Shown: positions 45,047 to 53,500 of the stretch, one piece after another
Layout of the letters: each line of letters opens with the position of its first letter
Position numbering within the stretch: position 1 is the first letter of the stretch
DNA from: Bacillus sp. T3
GTDB lineage: Bacteria > Bacillota > Bacilli > Bacillales > Cytobacillaceae
Assembly (NCBI RefSeq): GCF_033449965.1
Contig: NZ_CP137761.1
Coordinates: forward strand, 4,154,001-4,218,000
Direction: 5' to 3'
DNA: 64,000 nucleotides
Made by a program: the position numbers and the translations under genes
Notes under the pieces: model-generated
What the model was told of the DNA's origin: nothing
Database searches by the model: none
The model's input: the letters and a program-made list of their open reading frames with translations, nothing else

Positions 45047-46303
45047 TTAATGGTGATGAACTCTATCCCGTTCCTCACTGCGCTTACTGTTATTCCACTT
45101 ATCCAAGCTTCCTACTAGGTACCCAGTAATTCGGCGAATTCGTTCAATTTTGTTATCCTCATGGTTGCCACATTTAGGACATTCATTCTCGATGATGCCT
45201 TTATGATTACAGTCTAAGCAACGATCAACTGGGTGATTGATGCTTCCATAACCAACACCATATTTTTGCATGGCTCTTACAATTGTATCGAGTGCATCAA
45301 GATTTTTGCTAGCATCCCCATCAAGCTCAATGTAGGTGATGTGTCCCGCATTGGTTAACTCATGGTAAGGCGCTTCAATTTTAATTTTATCAACAGCCTT
45401 GATGTTGTAATAAACCGGAACGTGGAAACTGTTCGTGAAGTATTCACGGTCTGTGACACCTGGGATCACCCCATGCTTCTCTTTTGCTTTCTTACAGGCT
45501 TTTCCGGCAAACGATTCGGCCGGTGTCGCGAGTAGGGTGTAGTTCATTCCATATTCTTCCGTTGCACTATCCATTTTAGCACGCATGTATTGGATAATGT
45601 CATAGCCTAATTGGGCAGCCTCTTCACATTCACCATGATGCTTGCCAGTTAGCTGCACTAAAGCTTCTGCTAGGCCAACAAACCCAATCGATAATGTCCC
45701 CTGCTTAAGAATTTCTTCAAGCTTTTGATGTGGATGCAGCATTTCTCCATTCCACCAAACGCCTTGTCCATACAGGAATTTGAAATGGGATGCTGTTTTT
45801 TGTGCTTGATAAAGAAAGCGCTCATGTAGCTGCTTATTTGTTAAATCGATGTAATGATCCAGTTTGCCAAAGAAATCCATTACCCCATCTGACTCAATTG
45901 CGAGCAATGGTAGGTTGATGGTTGAAAATGAAAGGTTTCCTCGCCCAACTGGAGTTTCTTTCCCGTTGACGTTTGAGATTGTGCGCGTTCGGCACCCCAT
46001 TGTCGCGATCTCTGACTGTGGCGTACCATCGTAATATTTTAAATTAAACGGTGCATCCAGGAACACATAGTTCGGGAATAACCGTTTCGATGTCGTTTCT
46101 AATGATAGTCTGTAAAGATCATAGTTCGGGTCACCTTCATTAAAATTCACGCCCGTTTTCACTTTAAAGACGATAATTGGGAAAATTGGTGTTTCACCGC
46201 CACCCAATCCTCCTTGTGTTGCTAAAAGGAGATTTTTGGTGATCATTCTGCCTTCTCTTGAAGTGTCAGTGCCCAGATTTACGGAGATGAATGGGACTTG
46301 TCC
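45047..46303 (-). CDS. nrdD: NrdD exon 2 (C-terminal 418 residues)
   Basis: Second exon of the anaerobic class III ribonucleoside-triphosphate reductase. It begins GQVPFISVNLGTDTSREGRM, directly continuing exon 1, and ends with a zinc ribbon (CLDCNHKG and CPKCGN, four cysteines) and the glycyl-radical loop RRITGYLVG, whose glycine becomes the radical. An upstream start is not needed, because exon 1 is joined by RNA splicing after removal of the intron at 46304-47342. The spliced protein has 615 residues and reads in one frame. The glycyl radical is installed by the NrdG protein encoded next. Confidence 0.92.
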   Translation of the reverse strand, partial: GQVPFISVNLGTDTSREGRMITKNLLLATQGGLGGGETPIFPIIVFKVKTGVNFNEGDPNYDLYRLSLETTSKRLFPNYVFLDAPFNLKYYDGTPQSEIATMGCRTRTISNVNGKETPVGRGNLSFSTINLPLLAIESDGVMDFFGKLDHYIDLTNKQLHERFLYQAQKTASHFKFLYGQGVWWNGEMLHPHQKLEEILKQGTLSIGFVGLAEALVQLTGKHHGECEEAAQLGYDIIQYMRAKMDSATEEYGMNYTLLATPAESFAGKACKKAKEKHGVIPGVTDREYFTNSFHVPVYYNIKAVDKIKIEAPYHELTNAGHITYIELDGDASKNLDALDTIVRAMQKYGVGYGSINHPVDRCLDCNHKGIIENECPKCGNHEDNKIERIRRITGYLVGSLDKWNNSKRSEERDRVHHH

Positions 46304-47342
46304 CAAATTTGTTATCGTATTGGCTTTTTATCCAGTACTTCTAGAGGTTTCCCTCATCACCAACCAACCCATTCTAATTGGCGGCTACGGTCGGTCTTTT
46401 CCAACCTAGTTCAGCATATATTTTCACCCTTCGTTTATTCCGTTAGGGTGGCAAAGGCTCTTGGAGGTATTTTTGCTCTCATATCGCTCAACCTCTATGC
46501 GTTACACGGGTATACGATTTATTGGTAAATATATTCCTTTAAAAACTTTCTGTTTAGGCATGGAACTAGATTATAGAATGGTTCAATAATATCCATAAAT
46601 CTTCTAGTCTTACTTGCGTTAAAATACAAAATGTACCCGTTTTGTTTACGATTTATATTCGGTAAAATTCCATATTTTTCGCTAAACCACTTTTGGATAA
46701 TCTTCACTTCATCCAGTGTAAAATTCATAGTATAAAGAAACAGCCTATATTCTTTTATTTTTGTAGTTTCAGGGTAATACCTTACATTCAAATAACCGTC
46801 ATCAAGATACCATAGGAACAAACCCAAATCAGTTAATGAGTTTAAGATTTTTTCATTTACTATCTTTACATTTTGACAATAACACTCTTCATATAAAGAC
46901 GTAGCATACCCATTGTTATTGCTATGACATTGGTATTGTTCATAATATTTATTTGTTTTCTCTAAGAAAGTTTTTCGGTCATAGAATTTCATTTTTACAA
47001 CTTCCTTCATACAAAGGATATTGGCTTTGAAATTCATATAATCTTTTTGTTCCTTAGAGTGTGTCATTTGAAAGTAAGCATTTTGGTTCCCTCGTTTAGT
47101 TATGCAAAGATCACCCATTAACATACCAATTATTGCTCCACGCAATTCAAAGTTATTTGGAATAATTTTTTTTAGGTTCAAGACCCATCATCCTTGTTAC
47201 CAATATTTCGTATTCTACTATTAGCAGAATGCTGATTACAACCCGCTCGGTATTAGCTGTGCCTGAAATCAAACACTTTACACCTCCACCGATTTCCCTC
47301 GCTCCTTAATAATATGTTTCCATATTACGCGGCAAACAGTTT
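46304..47342 (-). mobile_element. Group I intron in nrdD with LAGLIDADG endonuclease gene
   Basis: A 1,039-base insertion that separates two nrdD exons in perfect frame. Exon 1 ends GCGGT and the intron continues AAACTGTTTGCCGCG, so P1 forms between GCGGU and GCCGC with the expected U-G pair at the 5' splice site. The intron ends in G before GGACA of exon 2, and UGUUU of the guide can pair with GGACA as P10. The endonuclease is encoded inside. The terminal 215 bases and the 160 bases before the endonuclease are non-coding and should fold as the ribozyme core. The splice sites are deduced from exon frame and P1/P10 pairing. Confidence 0.88.
46519..47181 (-). CDS. LAGLIDADG homing endonuclease in the nrdD intron
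   Basis: A 220-residue protein with two LAGLIDADG-type motifs: GAIIGMLMGDL near residue 15 and LFLWYLDDGYL near 145, each ending in an acidic metal ligand. It would fold as a single-chain monomer that cuts intronless nrdD and drives intron homing; some family members also help splicing (maturase). TTG 47181 is the likely start. It lies wholly inside the group I intron and has no independent neighbours. Confidence 0.9.
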   Translation of the reverse strand: MNLKKIIPNNFELRGAIIGMLMGDLCITKRGNQNAYFQMTHSKEQKDYMNFKANILCMKEVVKMKFYDRKTFLEKTNKYYEQYQCHSNNNGYATSLYEECYCQNVKIVNEKILNSLTDLGLFLWYLDDGYLNVRYYPETTKIKEYRLFLYTMNFTLDEVKIIQKWFSEKYGILPNINRKQNGYILYFNASKTRRFMDIIEPFYNLVPCLNRKFLKEYIYQ

Positions 47343-47933
47343 ACCGCCTCTTGAATGCATCGAGTTACTATTATGTATAAAAGCTTCACACGATTGGAAT
47401 ACCTCATGATCGGTTAATTCCCATGCTTTCTCTTCGATGACTTCCTCTGCCATTTCACCAACCATCAGCTCTTTGATCATCTTTTTCTTTTTCTCAAAGG
47501 TCATTCGCACATACGGTGCTAAATCATAATCAAAGGTTGGGATTGACTGACCACCATGCTGATTGTTTTGGTTGGCTTGAAAAATAATACTTGTTAACGC
47601 TAATGCACTAGTAATGCTCTTCGGCTCTCTCATATGACCATGCCCAGTGTTAAATCCGCCCTGCAAAACCTTTGCCAACGGTATCTGACTACATGTTGTT
47701 GTGCCACTTGCGTAAAAATCGAGATCATGAATGTGAATATATCCATCCTGGTAGGCTTGCTTAACATCGTCTGCGAGCAGATGATCGATTACAAATGATT
47801 TTGCAGAGGATGAAGCGAACAACATCATCATTCCCATTGGTGACAATCCATCTACGTTGGCGTTTTCTTGCACCAAATCCTTATTACTGCTGTTAACAAT
47901 TTCCTTAAATTCTTCATACAATTTTGACTTCAT
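47343..47933 (-). CDS. nrdD: NrdD exon 1 (N-terminal 197 residues)
   Basis: First exon of class III ribonucleotide reductase. It starts at ATG 47933 (MKSKLYEEFKEIVNSSNKDL) behind GAGAGGGG and contains YIHIHDLDFYASGTTTCSQI and the IHNSNSMHSRGG substrate-site segment. Without splicing the frame would add five intron codons and stop (KLFAA). The GGT codon at 47345-47343 is the last exon codon, so exon 1 is 591 bases, exactly 197 codons, and joins exon 2 in frame. There is no N-terminal ATP-cone, so allosteric activity control of the usual kind is absent. Confidence 0.92.
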
Positions 47934-48171
47934 AGTTTTCCCCTCTCGGTTAAAACCTATATTTAGTATACCAGGTGTAATCTTATCACAACATGTGGTA
48001 TAAAAATGTGAAAGATTGGTTTAATTTTTATGACATTTTGGAAATTTTACGTAATTATTTTTCATTTTTTCTTGATTTTTTTTAAAACTACTCCTTTAGT
48101 AATTGGGATTATACGCTAAATTTGGGTTGGTTGATTTTTTGCAAACAGTTCACATTCGCTAGGTTCATTGC

Positions 48172-48200
48172 TTGAAGCTCCTTTCATTTTTATATATAAT
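48172..48200 (+). promoter_or_regulatory. Sigma-A promoter of the guanidine riboswitch operon
   Basis: TTGAAG (48172-48177), 17 bp, TATAAT (48195-48200), about 30 bp before the riboswitch begins. The 47934-48170 stretch upstream is AT-rich and contains only the nrdD promoter region; I saw no clear NrdR or Fnr box in it. Confidence 0.7.
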
Positions 48201-48227
48201 ATGGGAAATTGCATAACTTAAAAGTTT

Positions 48228-48318
48228 TCTAGGGTTCCGCAGTATGTTCTTGCTGGACAGGTCCGAGAGAAAACGCACAGTTTGACTGTGACACGGAAGG
48301 ATAAAAGCCTGGGAGATA
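48228..48318 (+). promoter_or_regulatory. Guanidine-I (ykkC) riboswitch
   Basis: Class signatures are in order: TCTAGGGTTCCGC at the start, GGTCCGAGAGAAAACGCAC in the middle, GACACGGAAGGATAAAAGCC and GGGAGA at the end. These make up the two conserved hairpin regions of the ykkC (guanidine-I) class. It precedes the two SMR genes that export guanidinium, as in B. subtilis ykkCD. The 3' edge of the aptamer overlaps the left arm of the terminator, the standard on-switch arrangement. Confidence 0.95.
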
Positions 48319-48348
48319 CTATTAACAGTATGTCTCAGGCTTTTTTTT
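48303..48348 (+). terminator. Expression-platform terminator of the guanidine riboswitch
   Basis: AAAAGCCTGGGAGATACT pairs with AGTATGTCTCAGGCTTTT around ATTAAC, followed by more T residues. The left arm contains the conserved aptamer end, so guanidine binding and terminator formation exclude each other. Confidence 0.92.
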
Positions 48349-48384
48349 ATGGCTATGTGCTAAAGATTGGGAGGGATTTATAGC

Positions 48385-48732
48385 TTGAGCAAGGATTGGG
48401 CTAAGGTTTACATTGGGGCATTATTTGAGGTGTGCTGGGTGTCAGGATTAAAGCATGCAGACGATTTCTGGACTTGGGGAGGAACATTGATTTCGATTGT
48501 CATCAGTTTTTATGCGTTCATTATGGCAGGACGCAATCTGCCAATGGGGACGGTTTATGCTGTTTTTGTAGGGCTAGGAACAGCTGGGACAGTCCTAGCT
48601 GAAATCATATTTTTTTCTGAACCAATTCTGCCTGCGAAGCTGTTTTTTATCCTGCTATTATTAGCAGGGGTAATCGGTCTTAAATTCGTTACAGACGACC
48701 ATGACCTAATCGAGAAAGAGGGTAATCGTTAA
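48385..48732 (+). CDS. ykkC: SMR family guanidinium exporter subunit (YkkC-like)
   Basis: About 115 residues with four membrane helices of the small multidrug resistance family. The conserved glutamate of helix 1 is in ALFEVCWVSGLKHA, and the GTVYAVFVGLGTAGTVLAEI segment marks the guanidinium-exporter branch. TTG 48385 is favoured: GGGAGGG lies nine bases upstream. It overlaps the next gene by one base and should form a heterodimer with it. Expressed when guanidine binds the leader riboswitch. Confidence 0.92.
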   Translation: MSKDWAKVYIGALFEVCWVSGLKHADDFWTWGGTLISIVISFYAFIMAGRNLPMGTVYAVFVGLGTAGTVLAEIIFFSEPILPAKLFFILLLLAGVIGLKFVTDDHDLIEKEGNR

Positions 48733-49046
48733 TGGCCTGGATTTCGTTAATTTTGGCAGGCTTGTGTGAGGTATTTGGAGTGGCGATGATTAATAAATAT
48801 CATCTTGATCGAAAATGGGCTTCTCTATTGCTCTTAATTCTTGGTTTTGGGACCAGCTTTTTTCTTTTATCCTATGCAATGGAAACAATCGCGATGGGAA
48901 CTGCCTATGCAATTTGGACTGGAATTGGTGCCTCTGGTGGTGCCATCATCGGTATTCTTCTTTACAGTGAATCAAAGGATTGGAAAAGACTCCTTTTCAT
49001 TACAATTATCAGCATCTCCGTCATCGGCCTAAAACTCGTCTCATAA
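48732..49046 (+). CDS. ykkD: SMR family guanidinium exporter subunit (YkkD-like)
   Basis: A 104-residue SMR protein and second subunit of the pair, with four helices and the helix-1 glutamate in LAGLCEVFGVAMIN. GTAYAIWTGIGASGGAIIGI is the family core. The start overlaps the stop of the first subunit (TAATG), so they are made together. In B. subtilis such pairs export guanidinium and confer low-level multidrug resistance. Confidence 0.92.
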   Translation: MAWISLILAGLCEVFGVAMINKYHLDRKWASLLLLILGFGTSFFLLSYAMETIAMGTAYAIWTGIGASGGAIIGILLYSESKDWKRLLFITIISISVIGLKLVS

Positions 49047-49057
49047 CACACTGCAGC

Positions 49058-49097
49058 ACTTTAAAGGAGTGGGGACAGGCCCCACTCCTTTAAAGTG
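49058..49097. repeat. Dispersed hairpin repeat, copy F
   Basis: CACTTTAAAGGAGTGGG, GACAGG loop, CCCACTCCTTTAAAGTG: a perfect 17-bp stem between the convergent ykkD and sensor kinase genes, with the kinase stop codon next to its right arm. It has a different stem sequence from the other five copies, yet both arms match. Confidence 0.8.
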
Positions 49098-50348
49098 TTA
49101 ATGTGGTTTGACTTTTGGAAATTGGAGGGTGAAGGTTGTGCCTTGTCCAAGTTCTGACTCAATTGTGATTTTTCCTTTCATGGCGCGAATGAGCTGAAAC
49201 GAGATCGTCAGTCCAACGCCCGTTCCTTTTTCCTTCGTCGTATAGAAGGGCGTTCCTAGCTTTTTCACTTGTTTTTTTGACATCCCTTTGCCACTATCCA
49301 TAATTTGAATGATGACTTCTCCATGTTTTCCATACGTATTGACGGTCAGGTTTCCCCCCATCTCCATTGCTTCAATCCCATTCTTTATGATATTAACCAA
49401 TACCTGTTTCATTTCGTTCTTGTTACCCTTAATATATAACTTGTCTTGGATATTCGTATTAATAGTGATGTTTTGAATATTAGAATAGGATGTCATTAAT
49501 TCCACCGTTTTTTTAACCTCATCTGAAATGTTAAGCGGTGATAGGTCGCCTGTATATGGCCGAGCTAGTGATAAATAATCATTAATAATAGCTTGTGCAT
49601 GATCCAGTTCATTTAGTGCAATTTCAATATAGCTCCTCTGCTGACTTTGGAGATTGTCATCATCAACCATTAACTGCATGAAACCACGGACGGAGGTCAT
49701 TGGATTTCTTACCTCATGAGCCACTGATGCAGCTAGCTGACTAATCACGTTTAATTTCTCTGCCTGCTGCAATTCTTCTCGTAATAGGATGCGCTGATCA
49801 ACGTTTTCAATAATTACCATTACGAGCATCAAACACACCCACGTGATCACATAAAACATTAACATAAATTGGATTTGACCTACCTCTTTTTGTGCAAACA
49901 AAGTAAACAGAACAATAATTGTGTTTGCCCAAAATACGATGCTAGCAAAAATAAGCTTTTGATTTTTTAGTAGTCCTTCAATCTTTTTTTCTAAAAAAAC
50001 AAGAAAAATACTTGATAAAGTATAATTTATTAAAATAACAAAAAATCCATCTCCTCCAATCAAAAATCGATAAAATATCAAGGCGGCTGCGGTAATGATT
50101 CCAGGTAGTGTTCCCCCATAAACAAAAGAAATGATAAACGGTATGAAGCGAAAATCATATACATAGCCCTCTGAAAATTTAATCGGGAACAACATCGCCA
50201 AGGTTAAGATGACAAGCATCATAAATATTAGTATAGGTCGAGGCTTTTTCCTTTCACTTTTTTTCTCATTAAAAAATAAATGATAGACAAGTATCGGAAA
50301 GAGCACGATAAGTACTTGAAATAAAACGACTTCAGCGTTTATGAACAT
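49098..50348 (-). CDS. Membrane sensor histidine kinase (KinB-like)
   Basis: About 416 residues. Six membrane helices (about residues 3-185) of the 5TMR-LYT/KinB type lead into HisKA with the phosphorylated His in AHEVRNPMTSVRGFMQLM (about 215). The ATPase domain follows: N-box NIIKNGIEAM, G1 DSGKGMSKKQ, G2 GTGVGLTISFQL. Kinases with this H-box phosphorylate Spo0F in the sporulation phosphorelay, so it may feed sporulation; no response regulator gene is adjacent. The second ATG (50348) has GGAGG nine bases upstream and is preferred. Confidence 0.9.
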   Translation of the reverse strand: MFINAEVVLFQVLIVLFPILVYHLFFNEKKSERKKPRPILIFMMLVILTLAMLFPIKFSEGYVYDFRFIPFIISFVYGGTLPGIITAAALIFYRFLIGGDGFFVILINYTLSSIFLVFLEKKIEGLLKNQKLIFASIVFWANTIIVLFTLFAQKEVGQIQFMLMFYVITWVCLMLVMVIIENVDQRILLREELQQAEKLNVISQLAASVAHEVRNPMTSVRGFMQLMVDDDNLQSQQRSYIEIALNELDHAQAIINDYLSLARPYTGDLSPLNISDEVKKTVELMTSYSNIQNITINTNIQDKLYIKGNKNEMKQVLVNIIKNGIEAMEMGGNLTVNTYGKHGEVIIQIMDSGKGMSKKQVKKLGTPFYTTKEKGTGVGLTISFQLIRAMKGKITIESELGQGTTFTLQFPKVKPH

Positions 50349-50484
50349 ACACATAATCCTCCAACATTATCGAAAAAAAACATTTTAATAAATAATAGTA
50401 TACATTTTCTCAAAAAGTATTATATTACATTTTCCTTATTTTCTAAAAATTATTAAAGTTGAAAATTCGACATATTTCCCCAAC

Positions 50485-50524
50485 AAAAAAACGCCTTGAT
50501 CTAATAATAGTCTCCAAGGCGTTT
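50485..50524 (-). terminator. Terminator of the glucan synthase-like gene
   Basis: On the minus strand AAACGCCTTG pairs with CAAGGCGTTT over a 16-base loop, followed by TTTTGTTG. It lies about 30 bp past the stop codon. Confidence 0.85.
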
Positions 50525-50555
50525 CTCTCGTCTATTAATCCTGTTAGTTTATCCA

Positions 50556-53500
50556 CTACAAAATGACTTCAACCTCATGCTCTTTTCCATCATCATGTAA
50601 TTCAATAAAAGGTTTTTCATCCATGAGAAATATCTTTTTCTCTCCATTTATGGACAATGAAGATTCTCTATTTCCCTCATTCTTTACAGTAATAGTATAT
50701 TGTGATGAACCAAAGCGGTAGTTTACGGTAAATCCAGGCCATTCTCTTGGAATAATTGGATCTATTATAAGCTTTTGATTGTGACGACGGATTCCTAGTA
50801 TCCATTCAATCCCTGCTTGGTAGAGCCAGCCTGAGGCACCAGTATACCAAGTCCACCCTGCATGGCCTTCATTAGGGGCGGCTGTGTATACATCCGCAGC
50901 AATCGCATAAGGCTCACCTGTGTAAATCATCACTTCTCGATCGGTCCGCGTATGAGCGATTGGATTAAGCATCGAAAACATTTCATGAGCCTTATCCCCT
51001 CATTAAGCATACACCAAGCTACAATTCCCCATATCACTCCATGAGTATATTGTGCACCGTTCTCTCTAAGTCCTGGTGGATAACCTTGAATATAACCAGG
51101 GCTAGGGTCGGTGTTATCAAACGCTGGCGTCAACAAGCGAACCACTTTTAACTCACGTTCAACGAGCTCCTGATCAAATGATTTCATAGCCTGAGCTGCA
51201 CGATCACTAGGGGCACCACCTGAAATGACGGACCATGACTGAGCGATGGCATCGATTCTACACTCTTCATTTTCAACTGAGCCGAGCCAACTTCCCGAAT
51301 CCGTAAATGCTCTACGATACCACTGACCATCCCACGCATGTTGGTTCAGGGCATCGATTAATTGTTGGCGTGATTTCGCAAAGCTTGCCACACGCTCTGT
51401 ATCACCAAGCATTTCACCCAGCTTTATAAAGCGGTTCAATACATCACAAATAAACCAGCCGAGCCAGACGCTTTCGCCTCGCCCCTTTACACCCACCTGA
51501 TTCATCCCATCATTCCAGTCACCAACACCCATAAGTGGCAAACCATGCTCTCCAATCCGACTTAAGGCTTTATCAATTGCTCTTAAGCAGTGGTCGTAAA
51601 CTGTTCCAGTTTCTTCTGATTTTACGGTCGGTTCATAACGTTCATGCTCCTCAGGTCCTAAAGGTTCACTAACAAGATAGGGAGCTTTTTCATCCAATAT
51701 AGATTGATCTCCCGTATGCTCGATGTAGCGAGCCACTACATATGGCATCCACAATAAATCATCGGAGAAGGTGGTCCGAATTCCTCGCTCTGTTTCTTCA
51801 TGCCACCAATGCTGTACATCTCCTTCTATGTACTGGTGGGAAGCATGAAGAATAATTTGCTCTCTCGTTTTTTCTGGCATAGTGTGTAATACCGCGAGTG
51901 AATCCTGTAATTGGTCTCGGAAACCGAATGCACCTCCAGCCTGATAAAATGCCGTTCTTGCCCACATTCGACAAGAGAGTGACTGATATAATAACCAGCC
52001 ATTTAGCATAAAATCAGTTTCTTGTGATGGAGTTGAAACTTGGATTTGCCTTAAATGATGCTCCCAGAATTTCGTAACCTCTTCCATTGCCTGTTCACAA
52101 GCCTCCGGCTGACGATACTTCCTTACTAGATTAACAACAGACTCTTGGTCATCCTCACAGCCTAATAACACATAAATGGTTTGTTCGTCATTTGGTTGCA
52201 ACTGTATCTTTGCTTGAACAACACCACATGGTTCATAGAGAGAACCAGTCCTCCGAGATAATCCGACTCGTCCTAATGCAGCTGGATGCTCAATTGTGCC
52301 ATTACGGCCAATAAATTCATTTCGGTCACCTGTCCATGTTACTTCATAGACGTTTTCAGTAGAAAGCTCGCTAGAATTCAACGTATTCCCTTGACCTGCC
52401 TCAGCTGCTGGAAAAATCCCCAGAAAGGCCGTGGCATCGCGAAACGTTTCTTGATAGGTGTTGCGGGCAGTCATGAACTGTTCGGACTCATTCCATTCCG
52501 TAACGATATAAGGAGCTGTAGCTTGCCGTTGCACACCAAGAACCCATTCTGCATAATACGTTAACGAAATCGTTCTAGTCTCCTCCGTCTTATTCTGCAG
52601 CTTTACTTTGATGATTTTAACAGGTTCCTCAATTGGAACATATACGGACATTTCACTTTGAATTCCGTTACGTTCATGATTAAAACGGCTAAAGCCTTTC
52701 CCATGTGTGACTTTATATGGTTCAGCAGTATGCTTTGCTGATGGAGTTGCCGACCAGACCTGTCCACTATCATCATCTCTTAAGAAGGTCGCTTCTCCAG
52801 GTGGGTCCAAAACAGGGTCATTAGACCAAGGTGTTAACTTACATTCGCGGCTATTTCGCCACCAAGTGTAACCTGTCCCTAGCTCCGAAATGAGAAAGCC
52901 AAAGCTTTTATTTGCCACCACATTAACCCAAGGTGCCGGCAAATGATTCCCATTTTTTATGATGATTTGATATTCCTTGCCATCAGAAGAAAATCCTCCC
53001 CAGCCATTGAAATATAACCAATTCTTTGTCTCATCAAGCAAAGCTTGACTTGAAGTAGGATATTCTTTTCGTTTTGTTTCTGTTGTTTCAAGAAGTTCTG
53101 GTAGTTCAAGCGCGGTAGCTTGCTTCGGTAATCTCAATTGCGCACCGATGCTTGGGCCACCTGCCCGTAATTCAATTCGTGCTACAGCCTGCAACAGATT
53201 TTTATCTTCGTCTGCCAATTGGTTACTTGCAATCACATATACACCTGACAATCCTGCGCCAAAACGGTCTACCCCATGTTCGGCCGCTTGCTGCAATGCC
53301 TCTTGTAGGTGCTGATGGTAGCCTTCCTCTGATTCATTTAAAATGACCAGGTCAAACAATAGCCCGAGCCTGCGCAAATATTCATGGCACGTGAGCATTT
53401 TGACAACAAATGGAAGGTGACTTCGATTATCAATACGGAGCAGTACAATTGGTCGATCTCCAGATACGCCAAAGCTCCATAAACCCGATTGTCCCTTTGC

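Noticed and set aside
45047..47933. nrdD as a pseudogene with a large insertion
   Set aside because: The two parts join in perfect frame with group I splice signals and an encoded homing endonuclease, so a spliced functional gene is the better reading.
47934..48170. Fnr or NrdR box upstream of nrdD
   Set aside because: TGTGATAAG and similar words occur but no proper TGTGA-N6-TCACA or paired NrdR boxes are found.
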